A stretch of DNA of 7,891 nt from an uncultured Bacilli bacterium (lineage in GTDB: Bacteria > Bacillota_I > Bacilli_A > RFN20 > CAG-288), in the NCBI GenBank assembly GCA_934700375.1, contig CAKUXT010000091.1, forward strand, positions 1 to 7,891. Direction: 5' to 3'. Below the pieces are notes generated by a model, which ran no database searches, was not told the origin of the DNA, and saw only the letters and a list, made by a program, of their open reading frames with translations. A program made the position numbers and the translations under genes. Positions 1-6,535 of the stretch are shown here, one piece after another. Numbering within the stretch: the stretch's first letter is position 1; each line of letters starts with the position of its first letter.

Positions 1-8
1 GGATGGCG

Positions 9-50
9 CCCTTTTTTGTTCCTGGATTCCGGAATCCAGGAACAAAAGGG
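9..50. repeat. Long perfect palindrome at left edge
   Basis: Positions 14-30 and 31-47 are perfect reverse complements (17-bp arms, no spacer, centre TTCC/GGAA). CCC at 9-11 and GGG at 48-50 extend the pairing, with two extra T on the left side. As RNA it would form a very stable hairpin. The T-run precedes the stem and the A-run follows it, on both strands, so it is not a standard intrinsic terminator, which needs T after the stem. It could be a cruciform-forming site, a protein-binding site or a scar at the border of the CRISPR locus. No gene is visible between it and the tracrRNA gene. Confidence 0.85.
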
Positions 51-96
51 TTACACATAAATTATTCTAGTTCCCATACAAATGTATTGATTACTT

Positions 97-105
97 TGTT
101 ATAAT
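97..105 (+). promoter_or_regulatory. Candidate extended -10 promoter for the cas operon
   Basis: TATAAT at 100-105 is preceded by TGT at 97-99, which makes an extended -10 (TGn-TATAAT). No good -35 box lies 16-18 bp upstream; TACAAA at 77-82 matches only 3 of 6. Transcription would start near 112 and give a cas9 leader of about 124 nt that runs across the whole tracrRNA gene in antisense. A second, nearer candidate lies at 168-196. The sequence alone cannot decide between them. Confidence 0.4.
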
Positions 106-114
106 AATTTCGTC

Positions 115-141
115 AAAAAAAGATTCTTCTTTCGAAGAATC
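115..141 (-). terminator. Intrinsic terminator of tracrRNA
   Basis: On the minus strand, GATTCTTC (141-134 read with its neighbours), loop GAAA and GAAGAATC form a perfect 8-bp stem, followed at once by seven T (121-115). On the plus strand no T-run follows the stem, so it should not stop cas9 transcription coming from upstream. The stem also serves as the last scaffold hairpin of the tracrRNA. Confidence 0.9.
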
Positions 142-167
142 AATTGCCTGTCAACACAGACTATGAT

Positions 168-196
168 GTGACAATACGTTTATTTGAACTTGTACT
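168..196 (+). promoter_or_regulatory. Alternative cas operon promoter candidate
   Basis: GTGACA at 168-173 matches 5 of 6 bases of the -35 consensus and lies 17 bp from TGTACT at 191-196, which matches 4 of 6 of the -10 consensus. The start would be near 203, giving a cas9 leader of about 33 nt. This promoter would face the tracrRNA promoter, with both start sites within a few bases of each other, so the two polymerases would interfere. It is weaker at the -10 than the candidate at 97-105. Confidence 0.3.
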
Positions 197-205
197 GCTG
201 ACATC

Positions 206-234
206 ATTATAGGGACAGGAGAAAGGGATTTCAA
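206..234 (-). promoter_or_regulatory. tracrRNA promoter
   Basis: Read on the minus strand, -35 TTGAAA (234-229), a 17-bp spacer and -10 TATAAT (211-206) form a near-consensus vegetative promoter. A start 7 nt past the -10 falls at A199, the first base that pairs with the repeat. The -35 box ends one base before the cas9 start codon, and the cas9 Shine-Dalgarno region (217-227) lies in the promoter spacer. One 30-bp stretch therefore serves both genes. Confidence 0.85.
217..227 (+). promoter_or_regulatory. cas9 ribosome-binding site
   Basis: AGGAGAAAGGG is purine-rich. AGGAG at 217-221 ends 14 nt before the ATG, and AAAGGG at 222-227 ends 8 nt before it. It supports the start at 236, as does the match of the first 20 codons to the Cas9 N-terminus. 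The site is embedded in the spacer of the opposite-strand tracrRNA promoter. Confidence 0.75.
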
Positions 235-235
235 G

Positions 236-3200
236 ATGGATAAGAAATTTTATTTAGGGCTCGACATTGGAACCGATTCTGTCGGCTGGGCTGTTACCGA
301 CGAAAACTACAACCTCATTCGTAAACAAGGAAAACATCTCTGGGGAGCAAGACTATTCCCAGAAGCCAGTGATGCCAGCACAAGAAGAAGTAACAGAGAA
401 GCAAGAAGAAGACTTCAAAGAAGACGTTGGAGAATCGTTCTTCTTCAGGAACTGTTCAACGATGAAATGAATAAGGTTGATCCTAATTTCTTTGCCAGAT
501 TGAACAATTCCGCATTATTGGAATCTGATAAAGAGGAAAAAGCTCGTGCTCCTTATCTTCTTTTCAATGACAATGGTTACACCGATAAAAATTTCATGAA
601 GAAATATCCGACCATTTATCATCTCAGACAGGAGATGATAAATAATCCGGATCATCAATATGATATCCGTGAAATCTATTTGGTCATGGCCCACATGATC
701 AAGTATCGCGGTAATTTCCTGACTGATGGTGAAATCTCAAGTGAGGGCATTGAAAACAATACTCAGAATATCGTTTTGGCTTTCACTGATTTAGATAATG
801 AATTACGAGAACTTCTTGAAGATGGAGAAGATTTTGTTCCGTTTGGTTGTACAGAAGAGATTGCAAAGAAGCTATTAAGTGTTTTTGAGAAAGAGACTAG
901 ATCCAGATATCTTGCCGACGAAATTTTAAAGGCTTTTGGAAAATCAGATTTTTCCACTTTGCAGAAGAACCTTATCAAATTGATTTCCGGTTCAAAGATG
1001 CAAGTCGGAGCTTTATATCCAAGAATCAAAGAAGAGGATGAGGAAATCAGTAAGACAAGCTTGGAATTAGACAGCGATAAGCTCGAAGAAGACTTAGCCA
1101 AACTTGCTGAAACATTGACTGATACAGAGATTGCAGTTATCAACACCTGCTATTCTTTGTATTCCTTCCGTGTCTTAATCAATTTGCTGAAAGGCAAGCA
1201 CTATATTTCCGATGCCATGGTTGAAGTCTATAATACACATAGAGAACAACTGAAGACATTAAAAGCCTTAGTCAAACGTTATAACCCATCTGAGTTCAAT
1301 CATTTCTTCGTAAAGTATCTCGAAAAGGATGGAAAAGGCTATCGTAAGAATTATGTCAATTACATCGGCATGACACAGAAAGGAAGACATAAAATCCGTT
1401 TGCCCCATTCTACCAATCAGGAAGACTTATATAAGGCAATCAAGTCTTTGCTTCCTTTCGATAAACTGAATGACGAAACATTCCCTTGGCAGGATGACGA
1501 TAAGGAGAAGATGCAGACAATTCTTACTGAATTGGAAGCAAAGACTTATCTGCCTAGACAGAATGCGAAAGAGAATGGTGTCTTCCCTTATCAGCTCAAC
1601 AAAAATGAAATGAATAAGATCATCGATAATCAAAAGAAGTATTATCCGTTCCTTGGTGAAACTTCTGCTGATTATCTCAATCCCAATAAGCAATCATACA
1701 AATTGATTTCCCTTTTGGAATTCAAGATTCCGTATTTTGTCGGTCCTCTTTCCAATAAGATGACAGAAGATAATGAAGACAAGGAATCCAATTTCTGGAT
1801 GCAAAGAAAACAAGAAGGAAAGATCACTCCTTGGAACTTCCATGACATGATTGATGAGGATAAGACTGCTGCTGGATTCATTGAAAGAATGAAGAATGCC
1901 TGCACTTATATCATCGGAGAAGCCACTCTTCCTAAATGTTCCTTGCTCTATAGCGAATACATGTTATTGAACGAGATGAATAACTGGATGATCAATAATC
2001 AGGGATTGACCAAAGAGGTAAAAGAGTACCTGATTGAGAATCTTTATACGAAGTCTCCTAGAACACCAACCTTAAAGAATATCGATGAATGTTTAAAATG
2101 CTATTTCAAGCAATCTGTCGAAATTCTCACCAAGACAGGAAAAGAACTGAAGTCGGAAGACATTCATGCTAACTTAAAGTCATTTGTCGATATGGCTGAT
2201 GATAGAGCATTCGGTCCTGAATTCTATAAAGACCAAAAGAAATATGATTTGGCAGAAGAGGTCATCTTCACCATCACAATGTTTGAAGACAAGGATCTGA
2301 AGAAAAAGAAATTGGAGAGTCTTAAATTGACTCCTGTTCAGATCAAGTATTTCATGGGATTGAAATACAAAGACTGGGGCAAACTTTCCAAGAAACTTTT
2401 GAATGGATTGACTACAGAATTGACAAACACTTCTACTGGCGAAGTATTTGATTACACCGTCATCGATTTAATGAGAGACTTCCCATTGAATCTCATGGAG
2501 ATTTTAGAGACAAACGATAGTGAGTATACATTCCGTGAACAGATTTCGAAACTGAATCAGGAAACAATGCCTGGAAGAGATAGTCTGATTGAATCTTCTT
2601 ACGCATCTCCTGCCATGAAGAGAGCAGTAAGACAGACCTTTAAGATCATCGACGAGCTCAAGCAGATCCTTCATATCGATCATTTCGACACATTCTTTGT
2701 TGAATGCACAAGAAGAGAGGATCAGAAGAATGTCCGTAAATCATCCAGAAAGAAACAGTTACAAGAGCTTTTAGCCAACATCAAACTCGAAGACTTAGCA
2801 GATAAGGATGATTTAGAGAAACTTCTTGAAAATAAATCTGAAGCTGACTTAAGAAGAAAGAAGCTCTTCCTTTACTTCATGCAGATGGGACGTTCTGTTT
2901 ATACAGGTGAAATCATCGACATCAATCGATTAGATAAAGACTATGATATCGATCACATCATTCCTCAGGCAAAACTGAAAGATGACAGTTTCCTCAATAC
3001 CGTCTTAGTCGAAAAAGACGTCAACAACAGAAAGCAGGATAGCTATCCTCTTCCTTCAAATGTTTTAACAGAAAAAGGCAAAGATTGGATTAAAAAGCTC
3101 AACAAGCTCAAAGGCAAAGACAAAACATTCCAACTCATGCCTGCCGATAAGATGAATCGCATCTTAAGACCCACAACAAAGCCTTTAGAAGATGAGGAAT

Positions 3201-4600
3201 TGGTCGGCTTTGTCAACAGACAGTTGACAATGACAGACCAATCCGTCAAAGCAGTCTGTGAAATTCTAAGAGAGACTGAAAAAGAATCAAAGATTGTCTT
3301 TTCCAAAGCCAGCAATGTATCTGAATTCAGAAACGTATTTGGATTGACAAAATGTCGTGAAATCAATGACTTCCATCATGCCAATGACGCCTATCTGAAT
3401 ATCGTTGTCGGCAATGTCTATGATAAGGTCTTCACCAGTCGTTTCACAGTCAAACTGTTCCAAGATCATTTTAAAGATGATTATAGAAGCTGGAAGATTG
3501 ATGTTAAGAACCTCTTTAAACGTGATGAATATGCCTATAGCTTCATCAATGCCGGTAAGTGTATATGGAAAGCAAAACATTATCAGGACGACAAGAAAGA
3601 AATTGAAGATAATACTTCAACTGGAACTATCGATTTGGTCAGAAAAACTCTTTCCTGGAATGATCCTATGGTTACACAAATGTTGTTTACACAAAAAGTA
3701 GACAACGGCTTTTTCAAACACATTTCCTTCCATTCCGCTAAAAGCGGCGATGCCAAATTCCCCCTTAAATTAAAGGCACCCTTCAACTCAGAAGGTTGGG
3801 AAAAGAAATATGGTGGCTATAGCGACTTAAGTGCACCTTATTTCATGCTAGTCGAATCTGATGGAAAGAAAGATGAAAAGAAATACTCATTAGAAAATAT
3901 TCCGTCTATTTTCCTTGTTTCAATGAAAACGGAAGAAGAAAAGCTGAAATACTTAACCGAAAACTATAAACTCAAGAATCCGAAAATCATCCTCGACAAA
4001 TTACTTATCAGAACAGTAATTGAGTTCCCTCACGATGATGGCAAAGTCAGAGTTGGAATTTCTGGCAAATCGGACAACTCCATTTCATTAATCAATTTAT
4101 CCGAACCGGCCATTCCAAATAATCTTGACTTAAAATACCTTAAAGCAATTTCAAAATTATTAGACGTCAATTCTAAAGCCGGAAAAGAAAAAGATAATTC
4201 TTATCTTTCTAATAAAAGCAGTATGATCGTTAATGGAATCGAACTTAATAAAGAAAACAATTGCAAACTATTCAATTGTTTAATTGATAATGTCTTCAAC
4301 AAGATAATGTACACTCAATTACCTGAGGTTGGTGGAAAAATACAAAAACTAATTAATTCAAAAGACGCTTTTGCTTCATTGTCTTTCTTTGAGCAATTAA
4401 ATATCATAATTGAATCGCTAAAGCTCATTAATTGTAAAAAATTCAAAGCAGACCTAAAGCCCATCAGACTTGCAACTCCCGCAGATATAAGGCTTAATAA
4501 AGACTTATCAAAAATCCCGTTCCGTATCATCAGACAATCACCGACTGGTTTCTACGAGAAAATATTGTTTCCAACAAAAAAAGAATTAACTGAGAAATAA
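236..4600 (+). CDS. cas9: Type II-A Cas9, RNA-guided DNA endonuclease
   Basis: Cas9 binds crRNA:tracrRNA and cuts both strands of matching DNA next to a PAM; it also helps select spacers during adaptation. RuvC-I is LGLDIGTDSVGWAV with D10. The arginine-rich bridge helix is about residues 48-76. The REC lobe is about 77-790 and includes HMIKYRGNFL (154-163). RuvC-II is FFVECTR with E823. HNH is YDIDHIIPQ with D906 and H907, plus N921 and N930 at the places of SpCas9 N854 and N863. RuvC-III is HHANDAYLN with H1048 and D1051; SpCas9 has His where N1050 stands, a position not known to be catalytic. The C-terminal PAM-interacting domain ends with RQSPTGFYE. At 1454 aa it is 86 longer than SpCas9: the register shift is 61 by RuvC-II, so most of the extra length is in REC. 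All nuclease residues are intact, so it should be active. Counting back from QSxTGxYE, D1417 and R1419 fall at SpCas9 R1333 and R1335, so a plain NGG PAM is unlikely. Confidence 0.98.
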   Translation: MDKKFYLGLDIGTDSVGWAVTDENYNLIRKQGKHLWGARLFPEASDASTRRSNREARRRLQRRRWRIVLLQELFNDEMNKVDPNFFARLNNSALLESDKEEKARAPYLLFNDNGYTDKNFMKKYPTIYHLRQEMINNPDHQYDIREIYLVMAHMIKYRGNFLTDGEISSEGIENNTQNIVLAFTDLDNELRELLEDGEDFVPFGCTEEIAKKLLSVFEKETRSRYLADEILKAFGKSDFSTLQKNLIKLISGSKMQVGALYPRIKEEDEEISKTSLELDSDKLEEDLAKLAETLTDTEIAVINTCYSLYSFRVLINLLKGKHYISDAMVEVYNTHREQLKTLKALVKRYNPSEFNHFFVKYLEKDGKGYRKNYVNYIGMTQKGRHKIRLPHSTNQEDLYKAIKSLLPFDKLNDETFPWQDDDKEKMQTILTELEAKTYLPRQNAKENGVFPYQLNKNEMNKIIDNQKKYYPFLGETSADYLNPNKQSYKLISLLEFKIPYFVGPLSNKMTEDNEDKESNFWMQRKQEGKITPWNFHDMIDEDKTAAGFIERMKNACTYIIGEATLPKCSLLYSEYMLLNEMNNWMINNQGLTKEVKEYLIENLYTKSPRTPTLKNIDECLKCYFKQSVEILTKTGKELKSEDIHANLKSFVDMADDRAFGPEFYKDQKKYDLAEEVIFTITMFEDKDLKKKKLESLKLTPVQIKYFMGLKYKDWGKLSKKLLNGLTTELTNTSTGEVFDYTVIDLMRDFPLNLMEILETNDSEYTFREQISKLNQETMPGRDSLIESSYASPAMKRAVRQTFKIIDELKQILHIDHFDTFFVECTRREDQKNVRKSSRKKQLQELLANIKLEDLADKDDLEKLLENKSEADLRRKKLFLYFMQMGRSVYTGEIIDINRLDKDYDIDHIIPQAKLKDDSFLNTVLVEKDVNNRKQDSYPLPSNVLTEKGKDWIKKLNKLKGKDKTFQLMPADKMNRILRPTTKPLEDEELVGFVNRQLTMTDQSVKAVCEILRETEKESKIVFSKASNVSEFRNVFGLTKCREINDFHHANDAYLNIVVGNVYDKVFTSRFTVKLFQDHFKDDYRSWKIDVKNLFKRDEYAYSFINAGKCIWKAKHYQDDKKEIEDNTSTGTIDLVRKTLSWNDPMVTQMLFTQKVDNGFFKHISFHSAKSGDAKFPLKLKAPFNSEGWEKKYGGYSDLSAPYFMLVESDGKKDEKKYSLENIPSIFLVSMKTEEEKLKYLTENYKLKNPKIILDKLLIRTVIEFPHDDGKVRVGISGKSDNSISLINLSEPAIPNNLDLKYLKAISKLLDVNSKAGKEKDNSYLSNKSSMIVNGIELNKENNCKLFNCLIDNVFNKIMYTQLPEVGGKIQKLINSKDAFASLSFFEQLNIIIESLKLINCKKFKADLKPIRLATPADIRLNKDLSKIPFRIIRQSPTGFYEKILFPTKKELTEK

Positions 4601-4605
4601 TCATC

Positions 4606-5484
4606 ATGAGCTTCAGAACGGTAAAAATAAATGGCCGCTGCAAACTTGAAACCTCCATGGGATATCTGGTCTATAGAAACGATAAAGAAGTTAAGATTCT
4701 AATCGATGAAATCAACATGCTGATCATTGAAAATCAGCAAGTATGCATAACATCCGCTCTTATCGCCAGCCTTATTGAACATAAGGTAAGGATTGTGTTC
4801 TGTGATACAGAACACAATCCAGCTGGCGAAATCGTTCCTTATGGCATTTGTTATGATAGCCCAGCTAAAATCAAAAAACAGTTTGCATGGAATGAGGCCA
4901 CGAAAGATTTTGTGTGGCAGAAAATCGTCAAACAGAAGATTTACAATCAAGCAGTGGTTTTAAAAGAACTCAATAAAGAAGAAGCATTTACGTTATTGAT
5001 GAAATATTATGAGGAAGTGACTCCAGGGGACACAACCAACCGCGAAGGCTTAGCAGCAAAGGCATATTTTGCAGCATTATTCGGAAACAACTTTGATAGA
5101 CGTTCAAAATCTTTTAAAGTAAACACTTATCTAAATTATGGATATCAAATACTGCTTGCTGCAGTAAATAGAGCTATTGCAGTATATGGATACTTAACCG
5201 CAGTCGGCATACATCACAAAGGAGAACAGAATCAATTCAATCTAGGCTGTGACATCATGGAACCATTCAGGCCATTCATCGATTATGCTATCGTAATGGA
5301 AACCATCAAAGAAGATGATTTCAAAAGACAGCTGATCAATCTTTTGTCCAACGTCATCATTTATGATGACAAGAATACAATCATGGATAATGCCATCACA
5401 TTCTATGTACACGATGTCTTAAAAGCCTTGGAAAAGGATGACACCACAATCATGAAGGAATTAACAAGAAATGGGAAATTATAG
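4606..5484 (+). CDS. cas1: Cas1, CRISPR integrase, type II-A
   Basis: Metal-dependent integrase. Two Cas1 dimers on a Cas2 dimer capture prespacers and insert them at the leader-repeat junction. The 292-aa length is usual for II-A Cas1. The N-terminal beta domain is about residues 1-85 and the rest is the helical catalytic domain. The metal-binding residues appear as E147 in TNREGLAAKAYF, H204 in GIHHKG, and E219 in DIMEPFRPFID; I assigned these by family pattern. The start lies 5 nt after the cas9 stop. Only a weak SD (GAGAAA, 4592-4597, inside the end of cas9) is seen, so translation is probably coupled to cas9. The last 14 nt overlap cas2. An unusual RNA-folding segment lies at 4763-4829, over residues of the conserved FCDTEHNPAGE stretch. 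Confidence 0.97.
   Translation: MSFRTVKINGRCKLETSMGYLVYRNDKEVKILIDEINMLIIENQQVCITSALIASLIEHKVRIVFCDTEHNPAGEIVPYGICYDSPAKIKKQFAWNEATKDFVWQKIVKQKIYNQAVVLKELNKEEAFTLLMKYYEEVTPGDTTNREGLAAKAYFAALFGNNFDRRSKSFKVNTYLNYGYQILLAAVNRAIAVYGYLTAVGIHHKGEQNQFNLGCDIMEPFRPFIDYAIVMETIKEDDFKRQLINLLSNVIIYDDKNTIMDNAITFYVHDVLKALEKDDTTIMKELTRNGKL
4763..4829 (+). other. Predicted three-way-junction RNA structure inside cas1
   Basis: In the mRNA, an 8-bp outer stem (4763-4770 with 4822-4829, TCGCCAGC/GCTGGCGA) encloses two hairpins. The first is CTTAT/ATAAG (4771-4775 with 4781-4785) with a 5-nt loop. The second is a perfect 14-bp stem, GGATTGTGTTCTGT with its complement (4790-4803 with 4807-4820), with a 3-nt loop. 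No T-run follows, so it is not an intrinsic terminator. It could be an RNase III or other processing site in the operon mRNA, a block to ribosomes that lowers cas1 output, or chance. The pairing is seen directly; any role is inferred. Confidence 0.6.
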
Positions 5485-5794
5485 ATATATGAGATCAATA
5501 TTAATGTTTGACCTTCCCGTCATCAAAGCAAAGCAACGAAGAGAATATAGAAAGTTCGTTAAATATCTGAAAACACAGGGATTCATTATGTTCCAAGAAT
5601 CCATCTATATAAAATTATCCGTCAATGAATCAGCTGTTAAGAATATCAGAGATGCCATTCAAAGACATGTTCCGCCAGAGGGCTTTGTATCCATGCTTAC
5701 TATCACAGAAAAGCAATTTGCAAACATTGATTTCCTACTCGGTGAATTCCAGACTGATATCATCAACTCAGATGAAAGAACAATTGAATTATGA
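5471..5794 (+). CDS. cas2: Cas2, adaptation-complex subunit
   Basis: Small ferredoxin-fold protein whose dimer bridges two Cas1 dimers and sets spacer length; in the adaptation complex its role is structural. At 107 aa it has the family's usual size. The N-terminal strand MRSILMFDLP carries the conserved Asp (D14). GFIMFQESIY and the later SMLTITEKQF are typical of II-A Cas2. The first ATG is preferred over the Met at residue 7, because II-A Cas2 proteins share the short YRYMR lead-in and AAGGA (5455-5459) lies 11 nt upstream. It overlaps cas1 by 14 nt and csn2 by 4 nt (ATGA), which points to coupled translation and matched amounts of the adaptation proteins. Confidence 0.96.
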   Translation: MGNYRYMRSILMFDLPVIKAKQRREYRKFVKYLKTQGFIMFQESIYIKLSVNESAVKNIRDAIQRHVPPEGFVSMLTITEKQFANIDFLLGEFQTDIINSDERTIEL

Positions 5795-6489
5795 AGGTAC
5801 TGAAGCACCAATACATAGACCAGGATATCGAGCTTGGGAATGGTTCTATCTATAATCTTGTCATCCAAAACCCACAATATCTCAGAAGTTTTCTATATTC
5901 TTTAGAAGATCAGATTTCTGATGGCGATGATTTCTTTCTTCTTGCAGAGAAAGGAAAACAGAAGGACTTATCAAAAGAAGGATTCCTCATCTGGAATCCG
6001 CTTAAGATTGAAGTCGACCAGAAAAAATTAGATACGTTAATCCAAAAAGATTTAGCTGTTCATACAACTCAGAGCCAAAAGGAAGAGTATCAGCTATTAC
6101 TGCAAAAGATCAACGAATACATTGATTCATTAAGCTTTTCATATTCCTTGCCTTTGACTTTCCAAAGTGAACTGACTTTGCAGAGTTTCTTAAAAGCAGT
6201 ATCCTTATCCACAGCAGAAGAACCGGAAGAGTATCTCCAAAAGATTCTCTTCCAAATCAAGAAAATAGCATTTGGCTTTTCATTTGATATTTTCTTCTTT
6301 CTCAATCTTCATGACTATCTTTCCGAAGAAGAAATGAAGGTCTTCATAAAGGAAATGAAGAGCATGGAATTGTTCCCAGTATTGATTTCAAGCCATCTAC
6401 CATCCTATAAAATCGATGATGAATTTGTCATTATCATCGATCAGGATCTATGTGAGCTTCATATTGATTCTGAAGTGCAAAAATCTTAA
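5791..6489 (+). CDS. csn2: Csn2, type II-A adaptation protein
   Basis: Csn2 is the hallmark of subtype II-A. Known members form ring-shaped, calcium-bound tetramers that slide on DNA ends and work with Cas1-Cas2 and Cas9 in spacer acquisition. The 232-aa length fits the short (canonical) Csn2 group of roughly 220 aa. Supporting family features are FFLNLHDYLSEEEM (about 169-182), the hydrophobic strand LFPVLISSH (about 194-202) and the C-terminal IIIDQDLCEL (about 214-223). No signal peptide or membrane segment is evident. The ATG overlaps the cas2 stop as ATGA and no strong SD is seen, so translation is probably coupled. The stop codon TAA is also the first half of the array promoter's -10 box. 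Confidence 0.92.
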   Translation: MKVLKHQYIDQDIELGNGSIYNLVIQNPQYLRSFLYSLEDQISDGDDFFLLAEKGKQKDLSKEGFLIWNPLKIEVDQKKLDTLIQKDLAVHTTQSQKEEYQLLLQKINEYIDSLSFSYSLPLTFQSELTLQSFLKAVSLSTAEEPEEYLQKILFQIKKIAFGFSFDIFFFLNLHDYLSEEEMKVFIKEMKSMELFPVLISSHLPSYKIDDEFVIIIDQDLCELHIDSEVQKS

Positions 6490-6492
6490 AAT
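6464..6492 (+). promoter_or_regulatory. CRISPR array promoter
   Basis: TTGATT (6464-6469, 4 of 6) is 17 bp from TAAAAT (6487-6492, 5 of 6). Transcription would start near 6499, inside the leader and about 40 nt before repeat 1. The -35 box is in csn2 coding sequence and the -10 includes the csn2 stop codon. No better promoter fits in the 49-bp leader. Read-through from the cas operon could also feed the array, since no terminator is seen after csn2. Confidence 0.65.
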
Positions 6493-6535
6493 ATTGTTAG
6501 ATTTAGCAGAAAAGCGCCTCAAAACGACAATATTT
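6489..6535. repeat. 9-bp inverted repeat spanning the leader
   Basis: AAATATTGT (6489-6497) and ACAATATTT (6527-6535) are perfect reverse complements separated by 29 bp. The right arm overlaps the first four bases of the ATTTGAG anchor. With transcription starting near 6499 the left arm would not be in the RNA from that start, so a role would have to be at DNA level or in read-through RNA from csn2. Confidence 0.7.

Larger units (their letters stand above)
115..199 (-). ncRNA. tracrRNA
   Basis: Trans-activating CRISPR RNA: it pairs with the repeat part of pre-crRNA and forms the guide scaffold held by Cas9. On the minus strand, bases 199-192 (AGCAGTAC) are complementary to repeat bases 9-16, and bases 187-182 (TTCAAAT without its first T) pair with repeat bases 1-6, with one G-U pair. 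Between them is a bulge of AAGU in the tracrRNA facing GA in the repeat, the same geometry as the S. pyogenes crRNA:tracrRNA duplex. Next comes a nexus-like hairpin with stem TGTCA/TGACA (173-169 and 153-149). The RNA ends in an 8-bp GAAA-loop hairpin followed by seven U. The predicted transcript is about 85 nt and starts almost exactly at the anti-repeat. The position upstream of cas9 on the opposite strand matches S. pyogenes. Ends are inferred from promoter and terminator and have not been measured. Confidence 0.92.

Noticed and set aside
9..50. Intrinsic terminator of a gene to the left
   Set aside because: The T-run is before the stem and an A-run follows it on both strands, the reverse of a terminator.
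763..1146. Minus-strand open frame of 127 codons opposite cas9
   Set aside because: It is antisense to a well-conserved Cas9 region, has no family resemblance, and its Ser/Leu-rich composition is typical of a shadow frame. Other antisense and shifted frames in cas9, cas1, cas2 and csn2 were rejected for the same reason.
5625..5855. Plus-strand frame of 76 codons across the cas2-csn2 junction
   Set aside because: It overlaps cas2 and csn2 in another frame and has no recognisable domain. Both overlapped genes are clear family members.
6501..6525. Second tracrRNA on the plus strand in the leader
   Set aside because: Only anti-repeat-like blocks are present. No nexus hairpin or terminator follows before repeat 1, and a complete tracrRNA already exists at 115-199.
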